NCBI RefSeq assembly: GCF_004801295.1
Contig: NZ_SSOC01000006.1
Span: 186,001 to 250,000, forward strand
From: Pseudothauera nasutitermitis
GTDB taxonomy: Bacteria > Pseudomonadota > Gammaproteobacteria > Burkholderiales > Rhodocyclaceae
Reading direction: 5' to 3'
DNA: 64,000 nucleotides
The notes under the pieces were generated by a model, which was not told the origin of the DNA, did no database searches, and saw only the letters and a program-made list of their open reading frames with translations. Every line of letters begins with the position of its first letter. The stretch's first letter is position 1. Positions 37,321 through 52,224 of this stretch are shown here, piece by piece. A program made the position numbers and the translations under genes.

Positions 37321-37856
37321 GGGGCAGGATCCGATTCGCGCCGCTGTGCGTCCTGCTGGCCGCCGCACTGCTCGCCGGTTGCGCCAGTGAGGAAGAGAAC
37401 ATCCAGGCCTGGATGGCCGAGCAGACCAAGGGTATGCGCGGAAGCGTCAAACCCCTGCCCGAGATTCGTCCGTTCCCGGTCGTCGAGTACGATGCCGAGG
37501 CCTTGCCGACGCCGTTCAGCACGGCTCGTCTGGTGCCTGAAACCCGGCAATCCGGTGGCGGGGCGCTGCGGCCCGATCTGGATCGCCGGCGGGAGCCGCT
37601 GGAAGCCTATCCGCTTGAATCCCTGACCATGGTCGGCGTGCTGATGCGTGGCAAGGACGCCGATGCATTGATCCGGGTGGATAACACCATCCATCAGATC
37701 AGAGTGGGCAATCACATGGGCCAGAATTTTGGTGTGGTGACCGAAGTGACCGAAACCGAGGTCATCCTCCGGGAACTGGTTGAGGACGTGAATGGCGATT
37801 GGTCCGAGCGGATCAGTTCGCTGCTGCTGCAGGAGCAGCAGGAGGCAAGAAAATGA
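37317..37856 (+). CDS. pilP: type IV pilus lipoprotein PilP
   Basis: A 179-residue lipoprotein (lipobox LLAGC, Cys22) whose C-terminal beta domain (YPLESLTMVGVLMRGKDADALIRVDNTIHQIRVGNHMGQNFG, residues about 97-140) connects PilN/PilO with the secretin. PilP is anchored in the inner membrane. Overlaps pilO and pilQ starts. Confidence 0.95.
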   Translation: MRGRIRFAPLCVLLAAALLAGCASEEENIQAWMAEQTKGMRGSVKPLPEIRPFPVVEYDAEALPTPFSTARLVPETRQSGGGALRPDLDRRREPLEAYPLESLTMVGVLMRGKDADALIRVDNTIHQIRVGNHMGQNFGVVTEVTETEVILRELVEDVNGDWSERISSLLLQEQQEARK

Positions 37857-40018
37857 AAGGTACGATCGCGACGCTGCTGTGCGCAGCGCTTGTCCTGGCG
37901 CCCGGTGCGGCGGCTCCGGTGTACGCGCAGGAGGCGGCGCACGCGCAGGCGCCGCTCAACCGCATCGAGAGCCTGGAGGTCGCCCAGCAAGGCGGTGCGG
38001 TTTACGTCAAACTCCTCATGCAGGAGCCGCTCGCCAGCGTACCCGCCAGTTTCAGCGTGGCGAATCCGGCGCGTATCGCCTTCGATTTTCCGGGCACGGC
38101 CAACGCGCTGGGACGCAATGCGCAGACCTTCAACCAGGGAGATCTGAACAGCGCGAACATCGTCCAGGCCGGTGAGCGCACCCGTCTCGTCCTCAACCTG
38201 ACGCGCGTGACGCCATACGAGGCCCGCTTGGAGGGCGGCGGACGCGAACTGATCATTGCGCTGACGCCGATTGCCCAGGAAAACCTGACGGCGAGCGCCT
38301 CGGCCGAGCAGCCGCTGGTCAATTTCGCCGCCTCCTCGAAAGCTGCCGAAGTGGTCAGCAAGAGCATCCGCGACGTCAATTTCCGCCGCGGCAAGGACGG
38401 TGAAGGGCGGGTCATCGTCGAACTGTCCAACCCGGACACCGCGATCGACGTTCGTCAGCAAGGCCCCAATCTGGTCGTCGAGTTCGTCAAGACCTCGTTG
38501 CCCGAGCATTTGCAGCGCCGTTCCGACGTGGTCGATTTCGGCACGCCGGTGCAGAGCATGACTGCCCAGCAGCAGGGCGACAACGTCCGTCTGGTGGTCG
38601 CCCCCTCCGGCCTCTGGGAGCACAACGCCTATCAGAGCGACAACCAGTTCGTTCTGGAAGTGAAGCGCCTGGTCGAAGACCCGAACCGCCTGGTGCAGGG
38701 CACGCCGCGCGGCCAGTATGCCGGCGAACGCCTGTCGCTGAATTTCCAGAACATCGACGTGCGTGCGGTGCTGCAGGTCATCGCCGACTTCACCGACTTC
38801 AACATCATCACCAGCGACTCGGTGCGCGGCAATTTGACCCTGCGCCTGAAGGATGTGCCCTGGGACCAGGCCCTGGACATCATCCTGCAGGCCAAGGGCC
38901 TGGATATGCGCAAGAACGGCAACGTGATCTGGATCGCGCCGGGCGCCGAACTGGCCTCGCGCGAGAAGATGCAGCTGGAGGCCCAGGCGCAGATCGGCGA
39001 CCTGGAGCCTCTGCGCACCGAGAGCTTTCAGATCAACTACCACCGCGCCAAGGAAATCTTCGACTTCCTGAACAAGAAGGATCAGACCATCCTGTCTAGG
39101 CGGGGCAGCGTGGTGGTCGATGACCGCAGCAACAAGCTGTTCGTCACCGACGTCGGCAGCCGCCTGGACGATCTGCGCCGCCTGATCTCGGAGATCGACC
39201 TGGCGCCTCGCCAAGTGTTGATCGAGGCGCGTATCGTCGAGGCCAGCAAGGACTTTACACGGGACATCGGTGTCCGTCTGGGCTACGGTGACCGTACGGC
39301 ACGCAAGATCGGCAATGGCGGCCGGGTGGGTTTCGGCTCCTCCGAGTTCGCTTCGATCAACGCCGACGGTACGATCAACACCGGGGCCAATGCGCCGATC
39401 AACGGTATGATCCACCGTGTTGGTGAATCTGCGACTAGTGGCAGCTCCATCACTAACCCCTACGGCACGTTGAATCTGACCCTATTCAACAGTAGTTTGA
39501 CGCGCTTCCTGAACCTTGAACTGACCGCGATGGAATCCGATCAGCGTGGCCGCATCATCTCCAGCCCGCGGGTGCTGACGGCCAACCAGGTTGAGGCCTC
39601 GATCGAGCAGGGCCAGGAGATTCCGTATCAGGAAGCGAGCAGTTCCGGAGCGACCAGTGTGTCGTTCAAGAAGGCGGTGCTGTCGCTCAAGGTCAAGCCG
39701 CTGATCACCCCCGATGGGCGCATTCAGCTGCAGGTGACGGTGAACAAGGACCAGCCCGTGTTTGATACTCGCTTCGCTGTCCCGGCGATCGACACCAAGA
39801 ACATCAAGAGTGAAGTGCTGGTCGAGAATGGCGGGACCGTGGTAATCGGTGGTATTTTTGAAGAGGAGGAGAGCACCTCCATTTCACGCGTACCGCTGCT
39901 TGGCGAGATTCCGGTGGTCGGCGCGCTGTTCCGTAATACCAGCCGGATTTCCAACCGCCAGGAACTGCTGGTATTTATTACCCCGCGTATCGTGAACGAC
40001 GCGCTGACGCTGCGCTGA
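37853..40018 (+). CDS. pilQ: type IV pilus secretin PilQ
   Basis: A 721-residue outer-membrane secretin through which the pilus exits. The signal peptide ends near VYAQ. Two AMIN domains (starting near residues 38 and 170) bind peptidoglycan. The N0/STN domain (about 296-355, LSLNFQNIDVRAVLQVIADFTDF) and N1 domain follow, then the secretin barrel with VPLLGEIPVVGALFR and a final LLVFITPRIV. The start is ATG 37853 with GGAGG upstream. Last gene of the operon; a strong terminator follows. Confidence 0.96.
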   Translation: MKGTIATLLCAALVLAPGAAAPVYAQEAAHAQAPLNRIESLEVAQQGGAVYVKLLMQEPLASVPASFSVANPARIAFDFPGTANALGRNAQTFNQGDLNSANIVQAGERTRLVLNLTRVTPYEARLEGGGRELIIALTPIAQENLTASASAEQPLVNFAASSKAAEVVSKSIRDVNFRRGKDGEGRVIVELSNPDTAIDVRQQGPNLVVEFVKTSLPEHLQRRSDVVDFGTPVQSMTAQQQGDNVRLVVAPSGLWEHNAYQSDNQFVLEVKRLVEDPNRLVQGTPRGQYAGERLSLNFQNIDVRAVLQVIADFTDFNIITSDSVRGNLTLRLKDVPWDQALDIILQAKGLDMRKNGNVIWIAPGAELASREKMQLEAQAQIGDLEPLRTESFQINYHRAKEIFDFLNKKDQTILSRRGSVVVDDRSNKLFVTDVGSRLDDLRRLISEIDLAPRQVLIEARIVEASKDFTRDIGVRLGYGDRTARKIGNGGRVGFGSSEFASINADGTINTGANAPINGMIHRVGESATSGSSITNPYGTLNLTLFNSSLTRFLNLELTAMESDQRGRIISSPRVLTANQVEASIEQGQEIPYQEASSSGATSVSFKKAVLSLKVKPLITPDGRIQLQVTVNKDQPVFDTRFAVPAIDTKNIKSEVLVENGGTVVIGGIFEEEESTSISRVPLLGEIPVVGALFRNTSRISNRQELLVFITPRIVNDALTLR

Positions 40019-40038
40019 TCAGGGCAAACGGCAAATCG

Positions 40039-40080
40039 GGGGCCGGGACTCCGGAGCGGGAGTCCCGGCCCCTTGTGTTT
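40039..40080 (+). terminator. strong terminator after pilQ
   Basis: A perfect 14-bp stem (GGGGCCGGGACTCC at 40039-40052 with its complement at 40059-40072) has a 6-base loop and a T-rich tail. It separates pilMNOPQ from aroK-aroB-dgt although all lie on one strand. Confidence 0.85.
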
Positions 40081-40103
40081 CAACACTGCATGACACCACG
40101 GGC

Positions 40104-40622
40104 GTGGATCGAATCATACTGATCGGCATGATGGGGGCCGGCAAGACCACCATCGGACGTGAATTGGCCAAGCGCTGCGGCATGCGTTTCGTGGACTGCG
40201 ATCACGAGATCGAGGCTCGCACCGGCGTCAGCGTGCCCACCATCTTCGAGATCGAGGGCGAGGAAGGTTTCCGCCGGCGGGAAACCCAGGTCATCGACGA
40301 ACTCACCTGCACGCCGGGGCTGGTCATCGCCACCGGCGGGGGCGCGGTGCTCAGCCCGCTCAACCGTACGATGCTGGCCGAGCGCGGCGTGGTGATCTAT
40401 CTGAATGTACCGCCCCAGGTGCTGTGGGAACGCACGCGGCACGACCGCAACCGTCCCTTGCTGCGCGTGCCGAATCCACGCGAGCGCATCTTCGCTCTGC
40501 ATCGCGAGCGTGATCCGCTTTACCGGGAGATCGCCGACATCATCGTCGATGGCGGCCGGGGCAATCCGGGCGGTACCATACGGCAGATACGCAAGGCCCT
40601 GGAAATCTGCGGAAAGGCATGA
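40104..40622 (+). CDS. aroK: shikimate kinase
   Basis: A 172-residue P-loop kinase for step five of the shikimate pathway. It has Walker A GMMGAGKT at 8-15, shikimate-binding DCD at 32-34, GFRRRET and GGGAV. The start is GTG 40104; the nearby ATG at 40090 is out of frame. Any promoter must lie in the short gap after the pilQ terminator or be read-through. Overlaps aroB. Confidence 0.95.
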   Translation: MDRIILIGMMGAGKTTIGRELAKRCGMRFVDCDHEIEARTGVSVPTIFEIEGEEGFRRRETQVIDELTCTPGLVIATGGGAVLSPLNRTMLAERGVVIYLNVPPQVLWERTRHDRNRPLLRVPNPRERIFALHRERDPLYREIADIIVDGGRGNPGGTIRQIRKALEICGKA

Positions 40623-41704
40623 TGCACACACTGGACGTCGCGCTGGGCGAGCGCAGCTACCCCATCCATATCGGCCGGGGGCTGCTTGATGACCCCGCTC
40701 CCATTCTGGCGCGCTTGAAAACCCCGCGCGTCGCCCTGGTCACCAACGACCGGGTCGGGCCGCTCTATCTGGAGCGCGTTCAGCACGGCCTGGAGCGCGC
40801 GGGCGTGCGCTGCACCGCCGTGGTGCTGCCCGACGGCGAGGCGCACAAGGATTGGCCGACCCTCAATCTGGTCTTCGACGCGCTGCTCGGCGCGCGCTGC
40901 GAACGCTCCACCACGCTGATCGCGCTCGGCGGCGGGGTGGTCGGCGACATGGCCGGCTTTGCCGCCGCCACCTATCAGCGGGGCATGCCGTTCATGCAGA
41001 TGCCGACCACGCTGCTGTCGCAGGTGGACTCCTCGGTGGGCGGCAAGACGGCGATCAACCACCCGCTGGGCAAGAACATGATTGGCGCGTTCTACCAGCC
41101 CCGCCTGGTGATCGCCGATACCGCCACGCTCGATACGCTGCCGGACCGCGAACTGAAGGCCGGCGTGGCCGAGGTCATCAAGTACGGACTGATCCGCGAC
41201 GCGGCCTTCTTCGCCTGGCTGGAAGACAACCTCGAACGCATCCTCGCACGCGATCCGGACGTGCTTGCCCAGGCCATCGAACGCTCCTGCCGCAACAAGG
41301 CGGAGGTGGTGGCGGCCGACGAGACCGAACGTGGCGAACGCGCCCTGCTCAACCTTGGGCATACCTTCGGCCACGCCATCGAAACCGGCCTGGGCTACGG
41401 TGAATGGCTGCACGGCGAGGCGGTGGCAGCCGGTACGGTGATGGCCGCGCGCCTGTCGCGCGACCTGGGCTGGCTGGGGGAGGGCGACCTGGACCGGCTG
41501 GTGGCCCTGTTCGAACGTGCGGGTTTGCCGGTACAGGGGCCGAAGCTGGGCGCGGAGCGCTACCTGGAGCTGATGGCGCACGACAAGAAGGTCGAAGACG
41601 GCCGTCTGCGTCTGGTGCTGCTCGATGGCATCGGGGCCAGCCGGGTCAGCGATGCGGCCGCGCCCGAGCGCATCGCTGCCGCCATCGAGGCATGCTGCGC
41701 ATGA
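40619..41704 (+). CDS. aroB: 3-dehydroquinate synthase
   Basis: A 361-residue NAD- and metal-dependent enzyme for step two of the shikimate pathway. It has [24 protein letters not shown] (NAD site), [13 protein letters not shown] and the metal ligand HTFGHAIE with a second GEWLHGEAV. The start ATG 40619 overlaps the aroK stop; a second ATG at 40622 follows at once. Overlaps dgt by four bases. Confidence 0.96.
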   Translation: MMHTLDVALGERSYPIHIGRGLLDDPAPILARLKTPRVALVTNDRVGPLYLERVQHGLERAGVRCTAVVLPDGEAHKDWPTLNLVFDALLGARCERSTTLIALGGGVVGDMAGFAAATYQRGMPFMQMPTTLLSQVDSSVGGKTAINHPLGKNMIGAFYQPRLVIADTATLDTLPDRELKAGVAEVIKYGLIRDAAFFAWLEDNLERILARDPDVLAQAIERSCRNKAEVVAADETERGERALLNLGHTFGHAIETGLGYGEWLHGEAVAAGTVMAARLSRDLGWLGEGDLDRLVALFERAGLPVQGPKLGAERYLELMAHDKKVEDGRLRLVLLDGIGASRVSDAAAPERIAAAIEACCA

Positions 41705-42846
41705 GCGCGAACCTGTGTTCCGCGCCCGCGCTGGCATCCTACGCCGCCCGCGCGGAGACCTCGCGCGGCCGCCAGCATGCCGAACCGGCGCCGGCCGAAC
41801 GCAGCGAATTCCAGCGCGACCGCGACCGCATCGTGCATTCCACCGCCTTCCGGCGGCTGGAGTACAAGACGCAGGTGTTCGTCAATCACGAGGGCGACCT
41901 GTTCCGCACCCGCCTGACGCACAGCATCGAGGTCGCGCAGATTTCGCGCGGCATCGCGCGCATTCTCGGGCTCAACGAGGATCTGGCCGAATCCATCGCG
42001 CTGGCGCATGACCTCGGGCACACTCCGTTCGGCCACGCCGGACAGGAGGCGCTCAACGATTGCATGAAGAGCCATGGCGGCTTCGAGCACAACCTGCAAT
42101 CGTTGCGCACGGTGGATCTGCTCGAAGAGCATTACGCCGCCTTCGACGGGCTCAATCTCACCTTTGAGACGCGCGAGGGCATCCTCAAGCACTGCTCGCG
42201 CGCCAACGCGGAGCGTCTCGGCGAGCTGGGCGTGCGTTTTCTCGAAGGCACGCAGCCCACGCTCGAAGCCCAACTGGCCAATCTCGCCGACGAGATCGCC
42301 TACAACAACCACGACGTCGACGACGGTCTGCGCTCCGGGTTGATCACCCTGGAGCAGCTCGATGCCGTGCCCATCTTCGCCGCCAATCGCCGCGAGGTGG
42401 AGCGCACTTGGCCCGGCCTGGCCGGCCGCCGGCTGATTCACGAGACCATCCGCCGCATGATCAATCAGATGGTGCTCGACCTCAGCGCGCGCACGCGCGA
42501 GAACATCGCCGCTGCCGGGGTGGCGACACTCGCCGATGTGCGCGCCGCGCCGCGTCTGGTGGCCTATTCCGACGAGCTGCAGCCGCGTCTGCGCGAACTC
42601 AAGCGCTTTCTGCGCGACAACTTGTACCGCCATTATCAGGTGCTGCGCATGACCAACAAGGCGCGCCGCATCGTCACCGACCTGTTCGACGCCTTCATGG
42701 CCGAGCCGCAACTGCTCCCGCCGCAATACCAGGCGCGCGGGCGCGACGGCATGGCGCGCGCCATCGCCGACTACATCGCCGGGATGACCGACCGCTACGC
42801 CATCAAGGAGCATCGCCGGCTGTTCGCGGTCGGCGAAATCCACTGA
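41701..42846 (+). CDS. dgt: dGTPase-like deoxynucleoside triphosphate triphosphohydrolase
   Basis: A 381-residue HD-domain enzyme that hydrolyses dNTPs to deoxynucleosides and triphosphate. The metal site is spread over [22 protein letters not shown] and the later [17 protein letters not shown]. The N-terminal [27 protein letters not shown] is family-typical. It belongs to the shorter class rather than the 505-residue E. coli Dgt. Co-translated with aroB, an order I recall in betaproteobacteria. The symbol denotes the family. Confidence 0.92.
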   Translation: MSANLCSAPALASYAARAETSRGRQHAEPAPAERSEFQRDRDRIVHSTAFRRLEYKTQVFVNHEGDLFRTRLTHSIEVAQISRGIARILGLNEDLAESIALAHDLGHTPFGHAGQEALNDCMKSHGGFEHNLQSLRTVDLLEEHYAAFDGLNLTFETREGILKHCSRANAERLGELGVRFLEGTQPTLEAQLANLADEIAYNNHDVDDGLRSGLITLEQLDAVPIFAANRREVERTWPGLAGRRLIHETIRRMINQMVLDLSARTRENIAAAGVATLADVRAAPRLVAYSDELQPRLRELKRFLRDNLYRHYQVLRMTNKARRIVTDLFDAFMAEPQLLPPQYQARGRDGMARAIADYIAGMTDRYAIKEHRRLFAVGEIH

Positions 42847-42879
42847 GCCGTCATAGGCTTGCCGCAGCGCAAAAAAATC

Positions 42880-42909
42880 TTGAATGATGATCCCCACGGG
42901 GGGTATATT
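42880..42909 (+). promoter_or_regulatory. sigma-70-like promoter upstream of the gltB leader
   Basis: TTGAAT (42880-42885) and TATATT (42904-42909) are 18 bp apart, starting 34 bp after the dgt stop and about 190 bp before gltB. A transcript from about 42916 would meet the hairpin at 42968. Confidence 0.45.
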
Positions 42910-42967
42910 CGTCGACCGCTCTCCAGAAAGCAGAATGCGGGCGCCTGATTGCGCGCAAAAGACCAAA

Positions 42968-42995
42968 GCCGGTGCCTGAGGACCGGCGTTTTTTT
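42968..42995 (+). terminator. intrinsic terminator in the gltB leader
   Basis: GCCGGT (42968-42973) pairs with ACCGGC (42982-42987) around an 8-base loop and is followed by G and seven T. It can end dgt transcripts, act as an attenuator for gltB, or end a short RNA of about 80 nt starting near 42916. Confidence 0.65.
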
Positions 42996-43000
42996 GGCCT

Positions 43001-43019
43001 TTGCACTATTTTGGTGCGT
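43001..43019. promoter_or_regulatory. NtrC-type binding site
   Basis: TTGCACTATTTTGGTGCGT contains GCAC-N7-GTGC with inner A and T at the usual places, a close match to the enterobacterial NtrC sites of glnA. It starts just after the terminator and 78 bp before the gltB ATG. NtrC activates or represses under nitrogen limitation. Confidence 0.6.
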
Positions 43020-43027
43020 ATTTTGCT
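43012..43027 (+). promoter_or_regulatory. possible sigma-54 promoter of gltB
   Basis: TGGTGCG-TATT-TTGCT has the GG-N10-GC spacing of -24/-12 promoters (GG 43013-43014, GC 43025-43026). It overlaps the NtrC-type dyad, so the -24 resemblance may be incidental. Confidence 0.35.
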
Positions 43028-43096
43028 TGGGGTTGGCAACTGCTTGATTCGTGCCGGATCCGTCCGGTTGAACGTGTTGTTTCGAGGAAGAACGAG

Positions 43097-47770
<4,674 letters not shown>

Positions 47771-47771
47771 G

Positions 47772-49235
<1,464 letters not shown>

Positions 49236-49381
49236 ACGGCGTATCGCCCACGCAGGGCGAGTTGACGAAAGCGGGCCGACCGGCCCGCTTGGCGAGGGCC
49301 GCCAGGCCACCCGTGAGGTCGATGCGTATTCGACGGGTGAGAGCGTGCTGCCGCGCTGAACGCGTCGGGCACGGACGATGT

Positions 49382-49411
49382 AAAAAGGGCGACCCGCGGG
49401 TCGCCCTTTTT
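49382..49411. terminator. bidirectional terminator between gltD and ackA
   Basis: A perfect 30-base palindrome: AAAAAGGGCGACCC (49382-49395), GC, then the exact complement ending in TTTTT. It gives a stem with a T run on both strands, suited to the convergent gltD and ackA transcripts. Confidence 0.88.
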
Positions 49412-49438
49412 GCTGCCGTCGGACCGGTTGGCCCCGGG

Positions 49439-50623
49439 TCAGAGCTCCAGCACTTCCGCCGTGTAGCGCGCGATCATGCCTTCCTCATTGGTCGGGATCA
49501 CCGCCACGGCCACGCGGCTGCCCGCGCTTTCGATACGCGAGGCGTGCGCGGCGTTGGCCTGCGGGTCGATCTCGACGCCCAGCCAGGCGGACAGCGCGGC
49601 GGCCTTCTCGCGCACCGGCGCGGCGTGTTCGCCGATACCGCCGGTGAATACCAGCGCGTCCAGCCCGCCGGCGGCTGCCGCCAGCGAACCCAGTTCGCGG
49701 GCGATGCGGTAGCAGAACAGGTCCACCGCCTCCTTGGCTTCCGGGGCCTCGGAGTTCAGCAGCGTGCGCATGTCCTGGCTGATGCCGGATACGCCGAGCA
49801 GGCCGGATTCCTTGTACAGCAGGCGGGTCAGCGCCTTCAGGTCCATGCCCTTCTGCTCCATCAGGTAGAGCAGCACGCCGGGGTCCAGGCTGCCGGTGCG
49901 GGTGCCCATCATCAGGCCTTCCACGGCGGTGAAGCCCATCGTCGAGGCCACGCTCTTGCCGTCGCGCAGCGCGGTCATCGACGCGCCGTTGCCCAGGTGG
50001 GCGATTACCACCGCGCCGCTCGCGCGCTCGCCGATCACCTCCGGCAGCTTGCGTGCCACGTAGTCGTAGGACAGGCCGTGGAAGCCGTAGCGCTTCACGC
50101 CGGCGGCGGTGAGTTCGCGCGGGATCGCGAAGGTCTGCGCGACCGCCGGCTGGGTGCGGTGGAAGGCGGTGTCGAAGCAGCCCACCTGGGGGATTTCCGG
50201 CAGCAGCGCGGAAACCGCGTGCACCGCGCGCAGGTTGTGCGGCTGATGCAGCGGAGCGAGCGGGATCAGCCGTTCCAGCCGGCGCATGGTTACGCCGTCC
50301 AGCCGTGTGGGGGCGCTGAAGCGGATGCCGCCATGCACGATGCGGTGGCCGGCGGCGACGATTTCCAGGTCCGGATTGTGTGCGGCCAGCCAGCGGAACA
50401 GATGGGTGAGCGCGTCGCGGTGCTGCTCGGACTGCCCGCCGGAAGTGGTCACCGGCTCATGATGGCGCTCGCCGTTGGCGTCGCGCGCGGTCAGCTCCGG
50501 GTTGGCGCCGATGCCTTCCACCTGCCCCGAGAGCGCGGGCTTTTCGGCCAGCTGCGGTTCGGTGGGGAAGAGCGCGAACTTCAGGCTGGACGAGCCGGCG
50601 TTGAGGACGAGAATGGCCTTCAT
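49439..50623 (-). CDS. ackA: acetate kinase
   Basis: A 394-residue kinase interconverting acetyl phosphate and acetate with ATP/ADP. It has VLNAGSSSLKF at the N-terminus, GHRIVHGG, GFHGLSYDYVA, HLGNGASMTA and FTGGIGEHA. The start is ATG 50623, overlapping the upstream gene by four bases. The paired phosphotransacylase lets acyl-CoA yield ATP, or acetate be activated. Butyrate kinase is less likely given these motifs. Confidence 0.95.
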   Translation of the reverse strand: MKAILVLNAGSSSLKFALFPTEPQLAEKPALSGQVEGIGANPELTARDANGERHHEPVTTSGGQSEQHRDALTHLFRWLAAHNPDLEIVAAGHRIVHGGIRFSAPTRLDGVTMRRLERLIPLAPLHQPHNLRAVHAVSALLPEIPQVGCFDTAFHRTQPAVAQTFAIPRELTAAGVKRYGFHGLSYDYVARKLPEVIGERASGAVVIAHLGNGASMTALRDGKSVASTMGFTAVEGLMMGTRTGSLDPGVLLYLMEQKGMDLKALTRLLYKESGLLGVSGISQDMRTLLNSEAPEAKEAVDLFCYRIARELGSLAAAAGGLDALVFTGGIGEHAAPVREKAAALSAWLGVEIDPQANAAHASRIESAGSRVAVAVIPTNEEGMIARYTAEVLEL

Positions 50624-52032
50624 CCGAGCATTGCCTCCCGTTTCTTGTGGGCCATCAGTTGCACGATGGCGCAGGAGGCGGCGCGCGTCTCGGCGGTGTC
50701 GGCGCGGCTGGTCAGCACGATGGGCACGCGCGCGCCCAGCACCACGCCGGCCATCAGCGCGCTGGCGAGGTATTCGAGCTGCTTGGCGACCATGTTGCCG
50801 GATTCGAGGTCTGGCACCACCAGGATGTCGGCGTTGCCGGCGACCACCGAGCGGATGCCCTTGGTTTTGGCGGCGACCAGCGACACCGCGTTGTCGAAGG
50901 CCAGCGGGCCGTCGAGCAGGCCGCCCTTGATCTGGCCGCGGTCGGCCATCTTGCACAGCGCGGCGGCCTCGATGGTGGAGCGGATCTTCGGGGTGACGGT
51001 TTCCACCGCCGACAGGATGGCCACCTTGGGTTCGGGCAGGCCAAGCACGTGGGCGAGGTCGATGGCGTTCTGGATGATGTCGACCTTCACTTCCAGCGTT
51101 GGCTCGATGTTGATCGCCGCGTCGGTGATCAGCAGCGGATGCGGATAGGTCGGCACGTCGGCGAGGAACACGTGGCTGATGCGCCGCGCGGTGCGCAGGC
51201 CGCCCTCGCGGGAAACCACCGCGCCCATCAGCTCATCGGTGTGCAGCGACCCCTTCATCAGCGCCTCGGCCACGCCGTCGCGGCACAGGCCCACGGCGGT
51301 TTCGGCGGAAGCGTGGCTGTGCGCCACATCGACGATGCGGAAACCCTTGATGTCGATGTTGTGCTCTTCGGCCACCGCGCGGATCTTGGCTTCCGGGCCG
51401 ACCAGGATCGGATCGACCAGCCCCGCCTGGGCGGCCTGCACCGGGCCGCGCAGCGATTCGCTGTCGCACGGGTGGGCCACGGCGATGGGAATCGGCGCCA
51501 GTCCGGTGCTGATCGACAGCAGGTGGCGGTAGCGCAGCTCGCGGTCGGAGATGGTCACCGCCGGCAGATTGACGCGCGCGCGCTTGATCTTCTCGGTGGG
51601 CGCCAGTACCTCGGCGTTGCCGTCGATCACCTTCAGGCCATCCTGGTTCACCGCCAGGCAGTCGAAGATGATGTGATGGTTGTGGTCGTGCTTCTCGCGG
51701 CAGGTCACGGTGATGGTCAGCGTGTCGCCGATGGTGATCGGCCGCCAGAAATTCAGCCCCTGCGACACGTAAACCGTGCCGGGGCCGGGGAATTCGGTGC
51801 CCAGCACGGTGGAGATCAGCGTGCTGCCCCACATGCTGTGGCCCACCACCTCGCGGAACTGGCTGGAACGGGCGAACTCCGGATCGACGTGCGTCGGGTT
51901 CACGTCGCCGGACATCACCGCGAACAGGTGGATGTCTTCCGGTTTCAGCGTACGGACGAGCTGGGCGATATCGCCCACCTGGATCTCGTCGAAGGTGCGG
52001 TTCTCGATGAATTGCTGGACGGCATGCTCCAT
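50620..52032 (-). CDS. MaoC-like dehydratase / phosphate acyltransferase fusion
   Basis: A 470-residue two-domain protein. The N-terminal hot-dog domain (about 1-150) has the R-specific enoyl-CoA hydratase motif VMSGDVNPTHVDPEFA and VVGHSMWGS. The C-terminal domain (about 165-470) is a phosphate acetyl/butyryltransferase with VLGLPEPKVAILSAVETV and GPLAFDNAVS. This architecture is known as bifunctional enoyl-CoA hydratase/phosphate acetyltransferase. It may couple hydroxyacyl-CoA (PHB) and acyl-phosphate metabolism. Coupled to ackA by a four-base overlap. Confidence 0.92.
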   Translation of the reverse strand: MEHAVQQFIENRTFDEIQVGDIAQLVRTLKPEDIHLFAVMSGDVNPTHVDPEFARSSQFREVVGHSMWGSTLISTVLGTEFPGPGTVYVSQGLNFWRPITIGDTLTITVTCREKHDHNHHIIFDCLAVNQDGLKVIDGNAEVLAPTEKIKRARVNLPAVTISDRELRYRHLLSISTGLAPIPIAVAHPCDSESLRGPVQAAQAGLVDPILVGPEAKIRAVAEEHNIDIKGFRIVDVAHSHASAETAVGLCRDGVAEALMKGSLHTDELMGAVVSREGGLRTARRISHVFLADVPTYPHPLLITDAAINIEPTLEVKVDIIQNAIDLAHVLGLPEPKVAILSAVETVTPKIRSTIEAAALCKMADRGQIKGGLLDGPLAFDNAVSLVAAKTKGIRSVVAGNADILVVPDLESGNMVAKQLEYLASALMAGVVLGARVPIVLTSRADTAETRAASCAIVQLMAHKKREAMLG

Positions 52033-52052
52033 GGCGGTTCTCGCTAGAGTGT

Positions 52053-52077
52053 TTGCATTTGCAACATGGCGATTCTA
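52053..52077 (-). promoter_or_regulatory. putative promoter -10 and dyad before the acyltransferase fusion gene
   Basis: TAGAAT on the minus strand (52077-52072) has no clear -35. Just downstream in the transcript is TTGC-N4-GCAA (52053-52064), placed where a repressor would block initiation. The dyad resembles sites I recall for the PHB regulator PhaR, but this is unverified. Confidence 0.3.
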
Positions 52078-52180
52078 ACCATGATCCGTGACATCCACCG
52101 CACAAACATGGTCATTTTGTGTGCGCTGCAACAACGTACGCGCTGTAACACCCACGCCATCCGGGCGCGGTAGGCCTGCA

Positions 52181-52189
52181 TGCTAGAAT
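52181..52189 (+). promoter_or_regulatory. extended -10 promoter of glmUS
   Basis: TGC-TAGAAT is an extended -10, 36 bp before the glmU ATG. The -35 region is poor, as expected for this class. Confidence 0.45.
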
Positions 52190-52224
52190 CGCAGCCGATT
52201 CAAAGCTCATTCCCCGGGGTATCC

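Noticed and set aside
42916-42995. Glutamine or other known riboswitch before gltB
   Set aside because: I could not fit the segment to a known aptamer core, so it is listed only as a candidate RNA or attenuator.
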